Shown here one piece after another: positions 1 to 8,390 of a stretch of DNA of 23,672 nucleotides. The stretch is taken from positions 1 to 23,672 of the forward strand of contig CAZUHN010000184.1 of NCBI GenBank assembly GCA_964620535.1, given 5' to 3'. How positions within the stretch are numbered: the first letter of the stretch is position 1; the number at the start of each line of letters is the position of its first letter. The stretch is from CAZUHN01 sp964620535 (GTDB taxonomy: Bacteria > UBA8248). A program made the position numbers and the translations under genes. The notes under the pieces are model-generated. The model searched no databases, had not been told where the DNA came from, and saw only the letters and a program-made list of their open reading frames with translations.

Positions 1-183
1 ACCCACGGGACAGGCTGTACACTTTCTTCAGCCATCGCCTCAGGCCTAGCCCTCGGACGCTCCCTTAAAGAAGCTGTAGCGGAAGCAAAAAATTATATTC
101 AGGGCGCCATCGATCACTCCCTCCCCCTGGGGAAGGGCAGAGGGCCACTCAATCACATGTACCGATTCGGCAGAGGGAAATGA
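1..183 (+). CDS. thiD: Hydroxymethylpyrimidine/phosphomethylpyrimidine kinase, C-terminal fragment (5' end outside window)
   Basis: Reading frame 1 is open from the first base to a TGA at 181-183 and gives 60 residues. It begins with the THGTGCTLSSAIAS motif, the anion-hole/catalytic Cys loop typical of ThiD in the ribokinase superfamily. It then has the conserved AV-AK-YI-AI helix and ends with a G-GRGPLNH motif seen at ThiD C termini. ThiD phosphorylates HMP and HMP-P in cytoplasmic thiamine pyrophosphate synthesis. The N-terminal sugar-kinase-like portion lies upstream of the window, so fusion to ThiE or another domain cannot be excluded. The stop codon overlaps the next start (ATGA), so the two genes are probably co-transcribed and translationally coupled. 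Confidence 0.9.
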   Translation, partial: THGTGCTLSSAIASGLALGRSLKEAVAEAKNYIQGAIDHSLPLGKGRGPLNHMYRFGRGK

Positions 184-500
184 CAATGACCGAAAAAAAT
201 ATTCACATCATCGAGGTGGGCTCTGGCGGGCGGATCAAGCTGCCCAAAGAAGTGATGAAAGCCATCGATGTGGTTCCCGGAAACCAGATCAAATTTGAGA
301 TCGACTCCGGTCATGCCTCGTTGACGCGCCATCAAATCAAGGACCCCTTCGCCGAGGCGGCGAAAAAAAAGAGCCACGACCTCAAGGACCTGATGGCACA
401 GCAAGAGGAGCGGAAAAAAGAGGCCGCGCGCCTGTTCGAGAAAGGCGTAAAGGAAAAACACGAAATCCGGCCGGAAGACCGTGAGGACTATTGGCGTTAA
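180..500 (+). CDS. AbrB/SpoVT-type DNA-binding domain protein, orphan (no toxin partner seen)
   Basis: The product is 106 residues. Residues about 8-50 fit the AbrB/MazE swapped-hairpin fold: a strand with HIIEV, then GSGGRIKLPKEVMKAIDVVPGNQI, close to the G-(R/Q)-x-x-(I/L)-P-x-x-(V/I) signature of the family. The remaining half is highly charged and probably one helix rich in K, E and Q, ending in IRPEDREDYWR. Such domains bind DNA as dimers and act as transition-state regulators or antitoxins. Its ATG overlaps the thiD stop; a second in-frame ATG at 186 is an alternative start. No toxin ORF follows, because the next gene is convergent ppiD. I call it a regulator-like protein of unknown target. 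The fold is fairly sure, the role is not. Confidence 0.75.
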   Translation: MTMTEKNIHIIEVGSGGRIKLPKEVMKAIDVVPGNQIKFEIDSGHASLTRHQIKDPFAEAAKKKSHDLKDLMAQQEERKKEAARLFEKGVKEKHEIRPEDREDYWR

Positions 501-563
501 AGGCAAAAGCAGACAAGGCTTTCCTTCCCGGATGGCCCGGCCGTCACGCTTTTTATAGATTGC

Positions 564-2459
564 CTATAGCGCGAAGTTCTCCGAAATGCGCACAGTCGCC
601 GTCTGCCGAAGACCCTCCAAGTAACTAAAAAAGAGGAGCTTCCGCTTAATCGCGATGAGATTCCGGCGGATGTTTGCTTTTTGATCAGCAAACTTCTTCA
701 TATCCACCGACGGCTCTTCGACGCCGAGGAGGAGAAAAGAATCCTGACCGGCCCGCCCCTGGGCGACCTTTCCGCTTTTGAGGCGGAAGGCCGCTTCGAC
801 GATCTCCCGGCTGCCCCCAAACTCTTCCGGCACATCAAATCGGGTGAAGGCTTCGGGATTGATGATTTTCACTTTCAACCTCTCCGAAAGCCCTTTGAAA
901 CTCAACCGCCCTTCCTGAATCTCTTTCAACCACTCCCCCGCCTTCTGTGCCGCGATCTTTGAGCCGGCCGAAGCCTGATAGGCATCAAGGACCTTCTCTT
1001 TTACTTCCCCGAAGTTGGGGATGCGGGGCTTTCGCTCGTCAAGAAACCGAATAAACATCATACCCTTCTCACCCTCTTTTTCCCTGGATAATTCACCCTT
1101 TTTCTTTACCTGAAAAATCAGGGAAGCCATGAGCTTGTCCTCTGGAAGCAAGGGTGATGGGGAAAGTTTCCCGAAGAAACCCGTTTCTCCAATTTTGAGG
1201 CCGGAAATGGCAGGAAGGCTTTTTCCATCCTCGATGTTGTAGCGCAAATCGCGAAGCTTCCTATTGGCGATTTCTCGGCTCTTTATCTTCCGGAGATCCT
1301 TCTCGATCTCCTCACGCACCGCCTCGAAGGTGCTCTTTCCCGCCTCCTGCCGATCACGCACGTGGATGAGATGGAGTCCAAATGAAGAGCGCACCGGTTC
1401 ACTCACCTCCCCTTTTTTCAATGCAAACGCGGCCTTTTCGAATTCAGGAACCATCGCACCCCGGCCGAAAGAACCCAGATCTCCGCCGCGAGGGGCCGAT
1501 GGCCCTTCGGAGTGCTTTTGGGCCAGAGCGGCGAAATCCGCCCCTCCCAAAACACGCTTCCGTATATCCAAGAGGGTGGCGCGGGCTTTTTCTACAGCCT
1601 TTTCGTCCGCATCAGTGGAAATCTTGATGAGAATATGGCTCGCTGTAACGGTTTCTTTGGTCGTATAGATTGATTGGGGTTTTTCATAGTGGCCCTTTAA
1701 CTCTTGCTCACTGAACGACACCTCCGCCTGGACCGATGAATAGGGGAGATACCACCAGGCGGCCTTGCGCTCTGTGCGCGTTCGGAAGGTCTCTTTGTTC
1801 TTTTCGAAGTACTCCTTTAATTTTTCTCCGCTTTTGTCCACATCCTCATGAAACAGAAACCCGGGCAAACGGATGGCCTCGATCCGTATCCTCTCATTTC
1901 GCCATCGATATCCGTCGCGCACCTCCTGCTCTACAACTGCAGCGCCCATTTCGACATAACGGCGCAGTTGTTCGATGGTCAAGAGCAGGCGCTGGCTCTC
2001 CTCGAACGCCCGGGGGGTCAATTTGTTGGCGTTAAGCACCTGATGATAGCGCTCGCGGGAGAACCGGCCGCCGCGCTGGAAGACGGGAAACTCCTGAATG
2101 CGCTGGGACACTTCCTCGTCGGATATCCGCATGCCCAGCTGCGCTGCCTCCTCGATCTGGAGCCTTTCGAGGACGATTCCAGAAAGCGTTTGGCGGCGCA
2201 ATCCCAAGCGCTGGGCGAGGACTTCGTTATAAGCTCCCCCCAGCTGCCGGCGGACCGCTGCAACACTCTGGGCGTAGCGCCTCTCAAATTCCTGGACCGA
2301 AATCGGCTCTTCATTCACCCAGGCCGCCACCTGGCCTCCAGTCAGCCCAGATCGCCGACTGAGGGAAAACCCTCCCCAGGAGATAAAGGTGAGAGCGACA
2401 AATCCCAAAATCCCCTTGAGTATTAAAGAGTTTCCTTTTTCTCGCAAAAATCGAAGCAT
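564..2459 (-). CDS. ppiD: PpiD-like membrane-anchored peptidyl-prolyl cis-trans isomerase (SurA_N/parvulin)
   Basis: The 631-residue protein has a short cytoplasmic N terminus, one hydrophobic segment at about residues 14-31, a SurA-like chaperone region from about 42 to 230, and a parvulin rotamase domain at about 270-370. The parvulin domain carries the hallmark TASHILIKI strand, GGDLGSFGRG and a SEPVRSSFGLHLIHV end. A second, divergent C-terminal domain follows. This is the PpiD architecture: an inner-membrane foldase facing the periplasm that helps proteins leaving the Sec translocon. It is the only minus-strand gene and is divergent from mreB across 253 bp. A G-rich Shine-Dalgarno (GGGGGA in its own sense) lies just before the ATG. 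Pairing with cell-wall genes may reflect need for folding of envelope proteins, but that is inference. A general SurA-type chaperone is the alternative name. Confidence 0.88.
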   Translation of the reverse strand: MLRFLREKGNSLILKGILGFVALTFISWGGFSLSRRSGLTGGQVAAWVNEEPISVQEFERRYAQSVAAVRRQLGGAYNEVLAQRLGLRRQTLSGIVLERLQIEEAAQLGMRISDEEVSQRIQEFPVFQRGGRFSRERYHQVLNANKLTPRAFEESQRLLLTIEQLRRYVEMGAAVVEQEVRDGYRWRNERIRIEAIRLPGFLFHEDVDKSGEKLKEYFEKNKETFRTRTERKAAWWYLPYSSVQAEVSFSEQELKGHYEKPQSIYTTKETVTASHILIKISTDADEKAVEKARATLLDIRKRVLGGADFAALAQKHSEGPSAPRGGDLGSFGRGAMVPEFEKAAFALKKGEVSEPVRSSFGLHLIHVRDRQEAGKSTFEAVREEIEKDLRKIKSREIANRKLRDLRYNIEDGKSLPAISGLKIGETGFFGKLSPSPLLPEDKLMASLIFQVKKKGELSREKEGEKGMMFIRFLDERKPRIPNFGEVKEKVLDAYQASAGSKIAAQKAGEWLKEIQEGRLSFKGLSERLKVKIINPEAFTRFDVPEEFGGSREIVEAAFRLKSGKVAQGRAGQDSFLLLGVEEPSVDMKKFADQKANIRRNLIAIKRKLLFFSYLEGLRQTATVRISENFAL

Positions 2460-2476
2460 TACATTCCCCCGCTAGA

Positions 2477-2500
2477 AGGTGGAAGGAAAAATTCCCACCT
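2477..2500 (-). promoter_or_regulatory. Imperfect hairpin in the ppiD leader
   Basis: AGGTG/CACCT and GGAA/TTCC arms can pair around an AAA loop, with a 3-nt bulge. The element ends 18 nt before the ppiD ATG and immediately upstream of its G-rich ribosome binding site, so it would sit in the ppiD 5' UTR. It is too short and too weak to assert a regulatory role. Confidence 0.25.
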
Positions 2501-2514
2501 GTTGCCAAAACACC

Positions 2515-2543
2515 AAAATAAACCAACCGTTCCCCGCCCGCAA
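2515..2543 (-). promoter_or_regulatory. Candidate sigma70-like promoter for ppiD
   Basis: On the minus strand TTGCGG is followed after 17 nt by TATTTT. The spacing is ideal but each box is only a partial match to TTGACA/TATAAT (3/6 and 4/6). It points toward ppiD and would give a leader of about 50 nt. This is a weak call. Confidence 0.25.
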
Positions 2544-2638
2544 AGCCGCGGATGGACTCGTCTTGCATCCGTATTCATAGTTTTTTGCAATTTCGTTGTC
2601 TTCCGGGGAAGAACTTTGGACATTTTTTTTCTTAAGTA

Positions 2639-2668
2639 TTGATTTTTCAAGTCATTTACGCGTAGTAT
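2639..2668 (+). promoter_or_regulatory. Candidate promoter for the mreB-rodA operon
   Basis: TTGATT and TAGTAT are separated by 18 nt in an AT-rich stretch between ppiD and mreB, and each box matches the sigma70 consensus at 4 of 6 positions. The predicted transcript start would be about 35-40 nt before the mreB ATG. An AAAGG at 2697-2701 serves as a plausible ribosome binding site 11 nt before that ATG. Confidence 0.35.
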
Positions 2669-2712
2669 TTTACATTCGACTTCACTTCCCGCCCCTAAAG
2701 GTTGCAATTCAT

Positions 2713-3735
2713 ATGGTATTTAATTCCTTCTTGGGCCTTTTCTCCAATGACCTCGCTGTTGACCTTGGAACTGCCAACACCTTGGTTTACGTCAAAGGAA
2801 AGGGAATTGTCCTCCGAGAGCCTTCGGTCGTCACCGTTCACAAAGATTCCAAAAAAATCCTGGCCGTCGGTTCTGAAGCAAAAGCCATGCTCGGGAGAAC
2901 ACCCGGAGACATCATTGCCATACGGCCGATGAAGGATGGTGTAATCGCCAACTTTGATATCACCGAGGCCATGCTGCGGTATTTCACTCAAAAGGTCCAC
3001 AATCGAAAGACCCTCGTCCGGCCTCGCATGATCATTTGCGTACCATCGGGCATCACTCAAGTGGAAAGGCGCGCCGTGAGAGACAGCGCGGAAAACGCAG
3101 GAGCCCGAGAAGTGTACCTCGTTGAAGAAACGATGGCGGCGGCCATCGGCGTGGGTCTTCCGGTCGAAGAGCCGGCGGGGAACATGATCGTGGACATCGG
3201 CGGCGGAACGACAGAGGTAGCCATAATATCGCTGGCTGGGATCGTTTATGCCCAGTCTGTTCGTGTGGGCGGAGACGAGATGGACGAGGCCATCATCAGC
3301 TACATCAAGCGGAACTACAACTTGCTCATCGGCGAGAGAACGGCCGAGCAAATCAAAATTGAAATCGGCTCCGCCTATCAGGTAGGAGACAGAAAAACCA
3401 TTGAAATTAAAGGGCGCGACCTCGTCGCCGCCATTCCCAAAACGATTGCGGTGAGCGACGAGGAAGTCCGCGATGCGGTTTCCGAAACCGTTAATGCCAT
3501 CGTCGAGGCCGTTCGGAGCGCGCTTGAAAGCACGCCACCGGAACTCGCGGCGGACATTGTTGATCGCGGAATTGTCTTGGCGGGAGGAGGAAGCCTCCTG
3601 AGAGGAATTGATATTTTGTTACGCGAAGAGACCGGGCTTCCTGTCACTGTCGCCGAGGACCCCCTTTCCGCTATCGTAATGGGAACGGGCAAGGTGCTCG
3701 ATGAACTTGATCTCCTCGGAAAGCTTGCGGTCTAA
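2713..3735 (+). CDS. mreB: Rod shape-determining protein MreB (actin homologue)
   Basis: The 340-residue product has the standard MreB length and all actin-fold nucleotide motifs: phosphate-1 loop DLGTANTLVY near the N terminus, phosphate-2 DIGGGTTEVAIIS in the middle, and the adenosine motif GGGSLLRGID near the C terminus. It begins MVFNSFLGLFSNDLAVD, a hydrophobic membrane-binding N terminus. The frame is open upstream to 2596, but the extra residues do not look like MreB, so I place the start at the ATG at 2713. MreB polymerises on the inner face of the cytoplasmic membrane and steers lateral wall synthesis. It leads the mreBCD-mrdA-rodA operon. Confidence 0.97.
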   Translation: MVFNSFLGLFSNDLAVDLGTANTLVYVKGKGIVLREPSVVTVHKDSKKILAVGSEAKAMLGRTPGDIIAIRPMKDGVIANFDITEAMLRYFTQKVHNRKTLVRPRMIICVPSGITQVERRAVRDSAENAGAREVYLVEETMAAAIGVGLPVEEPAGNMIVDIGGGTTEVAIISLAGIVYAQSVRVGGDEMDEAIISYIKRNYNLLIGERTAEQIKIEIGSAYQVGDRKTIEIKGRDLVAAIPKTIAVSDEEVRDAVSETVNAIVEAVRSALESTPPELAADIVDRGIVLAGGGSLLRGIDILLREETGLPVTVAEDPLSAIVMGTGKVLDELDLLGKLAV

Positions 3736-3816
3736 AACACCGACAGACCGAGGCGTTGCTCACATTAATGCCCGATCTCAAGCTTTCATCTGACGCAGGC
3801 AAATACGCATAAAAAC

Positions 3817-4653
3817 ATGTATCAATTAATTAAAGAACGACGCAACACCGTCATGTTGTCCTGTCTGTTCGTCGCCTGTTTCACGCTGATGAATATCAGC
3901 GTTCGCAGCAGGGGCGGAACGACCCTGGTCGAGCGCGCCCTTCTTACGATGGCCGGCCCGATAATGCAGGCCGTCTCCATCCCCAAACGATGGGTCAAGA
4001 ATTCTTGGAACGAATATTTTTTCCTCTACAACCTTCGCGAAGAAAACGAGCATTTAAAAGAGGAGTTGTCCTCCTTGAAAGGCGTCTCGCTGCGGGCGCG
4101 AGAACTTGAGGCCAAGATCGTTCGGCTCGAAGCGCTCCTCGGCGGCGGGCGGCGGCTACCCTTTACCACCCGCCTGGCCAATATCGTGGGGCGAACCACC
4201 GGTGCCTTTGGATCCACTTTGATTATCGATTTTGGCAGCGCCGATGGGGCACACCGCAATCTGCCAGTTGTCCACGAAGGAGGGGTGGTAGGCAGGATTT
4301 CCCGCGTCGGGCGCTGGACGAGCCGTGTCCTGTTGCTTTCCGACTCCCGGAGCGCCGTGGATATCCTGCTACAGCGAAGCAGAGCGAGCGGAGTGTTCGG
4401 GCTATCTCCTGTGGGCGAAGGGGAGGTGCGTTTCATGTCGATGGGCGCCGACGTGAAAGTGGGTGACCTTTTGATTTCATCAGGCCAAGGAGGTGTGTTC
4501 CCCAAAGGACTGCGGGTCGCCCGGGTGATAAACGTCGGCCCCAAAAGCGAGCGACTTTTCCGGAAGGTGGAAGCGGATTTTACCGCAGATCTGAACAAAA
4601 TCGAGGAGGTGCTTGTAATCATGCTGCCGGGAAGCGCGGAGGCCCGGAAATGA
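3817..4653 (+). CDS. mreC: Rod shape-determining protein MreC
   Basis: The product is 278 residues. A single transmembrane segment lies at about residues 11-29, followed by a periplasmic coiled coil at about 70-109 (NLREENEHLKEELSSLKG and onward). Next comes the double beta-barrel MreC domain, with motifs such as GSTLIIDFGSADG, GVVGRIS and LLLSDSRSAVDILLQRS. These features and the position after mreB are diagnostic. MreC links MreB and MreD to PBP2 and is thought to activate the transpeptidase. The 81-nt gap after mreB shows no terminator, so it is probably in the same transcript. The gene overlaps mreD by 4 nt (ATGA). Confidence 0.95.
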   Translation: MYQLIKERRNTVMLSCLFVACFTLMNISVRSRGGTTLVERALLTMAGPIMQAVSIPKRWVKNSWNEYFFLYNLREENEHLKEELSSLKGVSLRARELEAKIVRLEALLGGGRRLPFTTRLANIVGRTTGAFGSTLIIDFGSADGAHRNLPVVHEGGVVGRISRVGRWTSRVLLLSDSRSAVDILLQRSRASGVFGLSPVGEGEVRFMSMGADVKVGDLLISSGQGGVFPKGLRVARVINVGPKSERLFRKVEADFTADLNKIEEVLVIMLPGSAEARK

Positions 4654-5171
4654 CTGCTCTTTTCTATGTCCTGCTCGGAGCGGCTACTATCGTTTTCCAG
4701 ACCACCATGACGGATTACTTCTCTGTTTTGACAGGCACGCGCCCTGACGCCATCCTTCTTACAACCATTTTTCTTGGAATTTACCGCGGACGCGAAGCTG
4801 GGCTTGCCGGAGGTTTTCTGCTTGGCCTATTCCAGGACGTGCTCACGGGTAGCCTCCTCGGCGTGAACGGGTTGGCGAAGGGTCTCATTGGATACGCCAT
4901 TGGCGGTCTCCGCCGAAATATTTCCAGCCGAAATATTCTTTATGTGATCAGTCTCGGTCTATTCGGATCCGTGTTCAACCTCGTACTTGGCGCGGCACTT
5001 TTATTTGTGTTTCTTCCCGATGAATCTTTGCCCACAAATTTTTTTATCGCTGAAGGAAAAAGTGCGACATTAACCGCCCTCCTCGCTCCCATTATTGTGG
5101 GCCTGCTTGGAAAGGCGGAGGCGCAAATTCTCCCCTCGCCGGGTGGCGTCCCCTACCCAGAACGGATTTGA
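4650..5171 (+). CDS. mreD: Rod shape-determining membrane protein MreD
   Basis: The product is a 173-residue, very hydrophobic protein with about five membrane segments. It contains the MreD-type stretch DAILLTTIFLGIYRGREAGL followed by a glycine-rich GGFLLGLFQDVL, with the acidic D in the conserved G-x-x-x-D position. MreD forms part of the elongasome with MreC, PBP2 and RodA in the inner membrane. The start codon overlaps the mreC stop, and the stop is 4 nt from the next start. The identification rests on both motif and position. Confidence 0.93.
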   Translation: MTALFYVLLGAATIVFQTTMTDYFSVLTGTRPDAILLTTIFLGIYRGREAGLAGGFLLGLFQDVLTGSLLGVNGLAKGLIGYAIGGLRRNISSRNILYVISLGLFGSVFNLVLGAALLFVFLPDESLPTNFFIAEGKSATLTALLAPIIVGLLGKAEAQILPSPGGVPYPERI

Positions 5172-5175
5172 GGTC

Positions 5176-7083
5176 ATGTCCTCTTCGCTATTTCGACGCC
5201 CTGGCTCCGAGATTCCGGATGCCTACCGAAGCCGCGTCCGTCTCCTGGCGACTTTATTCAGCATCCTTCTCATCGGCCTGTTCGGTCGTCTTTGGTACCT
5301 GCAAATCCTTCAGGGAGAGCGTTTTCGCTCCCTTTCAGAGAACAACAGAATTGCCTACCGCCTCGTCCGCAGTCCGCGCGGTATCATTTACGATCGGAAA
5401 AAACGGATTTTGGCGGACAATCGACCTTCTTTCAATATTTTCCTCTTAAAAGAGGATGCACAGGATCTAAAAAAAACCGTGCGCCATCTGGCGGACATTA
5501 CAGAAACCCCCTTCCCCGTGTTGTGGAAAAAAGTTCAAACCGCCAGCCCCTTCCGCCCTTTTCTTGTGAAAGCAGACGTGGACCGTCGCAAAGTAGCCTA
5601 CGTCATGGAAAACCGGCCGGACCTGCCCGGCATTTTCCTGCAGGTCGCTCCCCTGCGAAATTACAGGCACAATAAACTCGCGGGCCACCTCCTGGGCTAC
5701 CTGAGCGAGATCGGCGACCGGGAACTGACAAAACTGCGGAAGCAGAATTACCGGCAAGGGGACCTGATAGGAAGGTACGGCGTCGAACGCTCCCAGGAGA
5801 AGTATCTTCGTGGAAAAAACGGATTCAAGCAAGTGGAGGTCGACGCCTACGGCCGTGAACTACGGATTGTCCGGCCATTCAATGAGAAGGCCGGATACAA
5901 CATCGAGCTCACCATAGACTCTGAACTTCAAGCCAAAGCCGAAAAACTATTCACCGACTTTGAAGGGAGCATCGTCGCCCTCGATCCCCGCAGCGGCGGT
6001 ATCCTGGCCATGGTCAGCAACCCGCCGTTTGATCCGAATTTGTTTGCCGCCGGAATTCGGCCAGAGTCCTGGCGCGCGCTCTCCCAGAACCCCCTGCATC
6101 CCCTCGAAAACCGCGCCATTCGGGGGCAATATCCTCCCGGCTCACTGTTCAAGATCGTGATGGCTTTCGCCGCGTTGGAGGAAAAAATCATCCGACCCGA
6201 GGAAACCATCTATTGCAACGGGCATTTTCCGTTCGGAAACCGGGTGTTTCGGGATTGGAAGCCAGGCGGGCACGGCCCGATCAATCTCGTTCAATCACTC
6301 GCCCAAAGCTGTGACGTGTACTACTACACGATGGGCAGTCACCTCAAACTAGAGAGAATCGCCAAGTACGCGCGCATGTTCGGGTTGGGAAAACCCACCC
6401 AGTTCAGCTTCCGGGAAAAGCCGGGGCTCGTTCCTTCGGACGCTTGGAAACGGCGCCGTTTCAAAGAGAAATGGTACCCTGGCGAAACGATCAGCGTTTC
6501 CATCGGACAGGGGTTCAATCTTGTCACTCCATTGCAGGCGGCAAACCTCATCGCGACGGTTGCAAACGGCGGTACACTTTGGAAGCCCTATATCGTCCGC
6601 CGAGTCTGGAGAGCAGACCAAAAACCCATCTACGAACACCAGGCCGAACCCTTGAACCGAATTCCGATCGGGGCAGACACTTTCGCGAAGGTGCGGCACG
6701 GTTTGTGGGAAGTCGTGAACGGACCGCGCGGCACGGCAACAAAGGCCGCCATACCGGGCGTGGCGGTGGCCGGAAAAACGGCCACCGCCCAAGTGGTCCA
6801 TCTTAAAATAACAGGGCGTAAGGCGAAGCCCGAAGACCTCCCGCGCAAGTTCCGCGACCATGGGTGGTTCGTCGCTTTCGCCCCTTTTGAAAACCCGCGG
6901 ATTGCGATAGCCGTTCTGGGCGAACACGCGGGGAGACCCGGCTCCTCTTTCGCTCCGATCGCCCGCGATCTCATGGCCTTTTATCTTGAGGTTCCGGCAA
7001 AGAGGAGAAAGAAGGAAGCCACGAGAACGGGAAAAAAATCTGCGCGAATTCAACCTCTCATCAACATGAGAGATATTCCATGA
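5176..7083 (+). CDS. mrdA: Penicillin-binding protein 2, peptidoglycan D,D-transpeptidase (class B PBP)
   Basis: The 635-residue product has a cytoplasmic arginine-rich N terminus, one membrane anchor at about residues 15-37, the pedestal/dimerisation domain starting with SPRGIIYDRKK, and a transpeptidase domain. Active-site motifs are visible: SLFK with nucleophile S323 and K326, and S378-C-D380, the usual S-x-D/N form in PBP2. The third motif reads GKTATAQ, so the normal KTG is KTA at 534-536. PBP2 cross-links glycan strands made by RodA during elongation. The frame extends upstream into mreD, but the ATG at 5176 gives the usual PBP2 N terminus. The stop overlaps the rodA start (ATGA). The rest of the protein looks intact. 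Confidence 0.95.
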   Translation: MSSSLFRRPGSEIPDAYRSRVRLLATLFSILLIGLFGRLWYLQILQGERFRSLSENNRIAYRLVRSPRGIIYDRKKRILADNRPSFNIFLLKEDAQDLKKTVRHLADITETPFPVLWKKVQTASPFRPFLVKADVDRRKVAYVMENRPDLPGIFLQVAPLRNYRHNKLAGHLLGYLSEIGDRELTKLRKQNYRQGDLIGRYGVERSQEKYLRGKNGFKQVEVDAYGRELRIVRPFNEKAGYNIELTIDSELQAKAEKLFTDFEGSIVALDPRSGGILAMVSNPPFDPNLFAAGIRPESWRALSQNPLHPLENRAIRGQYPPGSLFKIVMAFAALEEKIIRPEETIYCNGHFPFGNRVFRDWKPGGHGPINLVQSLAQSCDVYYYTMGSHLKLERIAKYARMFGLGKPTQFSFREKPGLVPSDAWKRRRFKEKWYPGETISVSIGQGFNLVTPLQAANLIATVANGGTLWKPYIVRRVWRADQKPIYEHQAEPLNRIPIGADTFAKVRHGLWEVVNGPRGTATKAAIPGVAVAGKTATAQVVHLKITGRKAKPEDLPRKFRDHGWFVAFAPFENPRIAIAVLGEHAGRPGSSFAPIARDLMAFYLEVPAKRRKKEATRTGKKSARIQPLINMRDIP

Positions 7084-8219
7084 TCGGCTTTCCTTCCACT
7101 CCTCAATCTCCCCTTCGGCGTGCGATGGGGCAACTCGACTGGGTTTTGATTTTCGTCACGCTCGCCCTTTCCACGTTCGGCGTCCTCATGATATTCAGCA
7201 GCATCCAAACGAACACGGCCCTGCTGGAAGAAGCCCTCCATTGGAAGCAATTGACTTGGATCTCCGCCGGCGTTGTTTCAGTCGCCTTTATCCTCCTTTT
7301 CGACTATCACCATTTTACGCGACTCGCCTACATTTTTTATTTTCTCCTCGTTGCCCTCCTGGTATTGGTTCTCATTTCCGGGAAAATAGTGTACGGGGCA
7401 AAGCGATGGATTATCCTTGGGCCCATGCGGCTCCAACCTTCTGAGTTCACCCGCTTGGCCATTATCCTGGTCCTCGCTCGTTATTTTGGATCCCGCGAAA
7501 ACACCGCGCCCTTGGAATTCCGCGATCTCATTCTTCCTTTTATTTTTGTCGCGATACCCTGTACTCTCGTGGCGCGGCAACCCGATCTCGGAACCTCCCT
7601 CATGACAGTCATGGTAGCGGCGCTCATGCTTATTATTGTAGGCGTGCGGACACGCGTGTTCCTGTCTATCGCGGCGATGGGGTTCACCGTAGCTCCAGTG
7701 GGTTGGTTTTTCCTCAGGGACTACCAAAAAAATCGAATCCTCACTGTGCTAAACCCGGAGGCCGACCCGCTCGGTTCAGGCTATCAAAGCCTCCAGAGCA
7801 AAATCGCCGTCGGCAGCGGGGGGTTCTGGGGCAAGGGCCTGTTTCAGGGGACCCAAAGCCGCCTTCATTTTCTGCCCGAAAAACACACTGACTTTATTTT
7901 CTCGGTACTAAGCGAAGAGCTTGGCTTCATCGGGGCGACCGTATTGCTAATCCTCTTTCTGATCTTCATTCATCGTTGCGTACAGACAGCCCTTAACGCC
8001 GGCGACAAAGAAGGGCTCCTGATCGCCGTCGGAGTGGCAACCTCTTTTTTCCTTTATATTTTCCTGAATATCGGCATGACGGTGGGTTTGATCCCAATCG
8101 CAGGAATGCCCTTGTCCCTTGTAAGCTATGGGGGAAGTTCCGCGCTCGCCTCGTTCCTCGCCATCGGTCTCTTGCTCAATGTTCGGCTCAGGCGCAGGAA
8201 TTTTGTCTCTCTTTCTTGA
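7080..8219 (+). CDS. rodA: RodA, SEDS-family peptidoglycan glycosyltransferase
   Basis: The 379-residue multi-pass membrane protein matches RodA/FtsW/SpoVE. It has about ten hydrophobic segments, KRWIILGPMRLQPSEFTRLA, a LARQPDLGTSL-like segment (here VARQPDLGTSL), FLPEKHTDFIFSVLSEELGF and GMPLSLVSYGGSS. The catalytic acidic residue of SEDS proteins corresponds to D271 in HTDF. RodA polymerises lipid II into glycan strands and works with the PBP2 encoded immediately upstream. The start overlaps the mrdA stop; an internal ATG (MGQLDW) is possible but less favoured. Its position directly after PBP2, with no division genes nearby, supports RodA rather than FtsW. Confidence 0.95.
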   Translation: MIGFPSTPQSPLRRAMGQLDWVLIFVTLALSTFGVLMIFSSIQTNTALLEEALHWKQLTWISAGVVSVAFILLFDYHHFTRLAYIFYFLLVALLVLVLISGKIVYGAKRWIILGPMRLQPSEFTRLAIILVLARYFGSRENTAPLEFRDLILPFIFVAIPCTLVARQPDLGTSLMTVMVAALMLIIVGVRTRVFLSIAAMGFTVAPVGWFFLRDYQKNRILTVLNPEADPLGSGYQSLQSKIAVGSGGFWGKGLFQGTQSRLHFLPEKHTDFIFSVLSEELGFIGATVLLILFLIFIHRCVQTALNAGDKEGLLIAVGVATSFFLYIFLNIGMTVGLIPIAGMPLSLVSYGGSSALASFLAIGLLLNVRLRRRNFVSLS

Positions 8220-8390
8220 ATTTCCCCATTTCTGCCATAACGCAACATCGCAATGAGTTGCAAAATCCTTGAGATTCCAGCACCATTCGGGTTGATTGCA
8301 CAGGGAGGCGTCACGGAAAAGCCCGACCGACCCCCTGTAATAGGCCAGTAATCAATTATACCCCCGGGCTGAGATTTGCCTGGATATATA

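Noticed and set aside
501..563. Possible bidirectional terminator between the AbrB gene and ppiD
   Set aside because: Only a bulged AAGG/AAAGC stem and a CCGG/CCGG stem can be drawn, with no T-run directly after either in either direction.
2596..2712. In-frame upstream extension of mreB
   Set aside because: The extra 39 residues look like translated AT-rich promoter DNA and do not match MreB; the ATG at 2713 gives the standard N terminus.
6349..7053. Long antisense open frame opposite mrdA (and similar ones opposite mreB, mreC, rng and trmFO)
   Set aside because: Antisense frames are common in GC-rich coding DNA; these have no recognisable domain, lie wholly over well-identified genes and lack their own context.
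8220..8390. Terminator or promoter between rodA and the radical SAM gene
   Set aside because: Only a 5-bp GCAAC/GTTGC stem without a T-run and no paired -35/-10 boxes at suitable spacing were seen.
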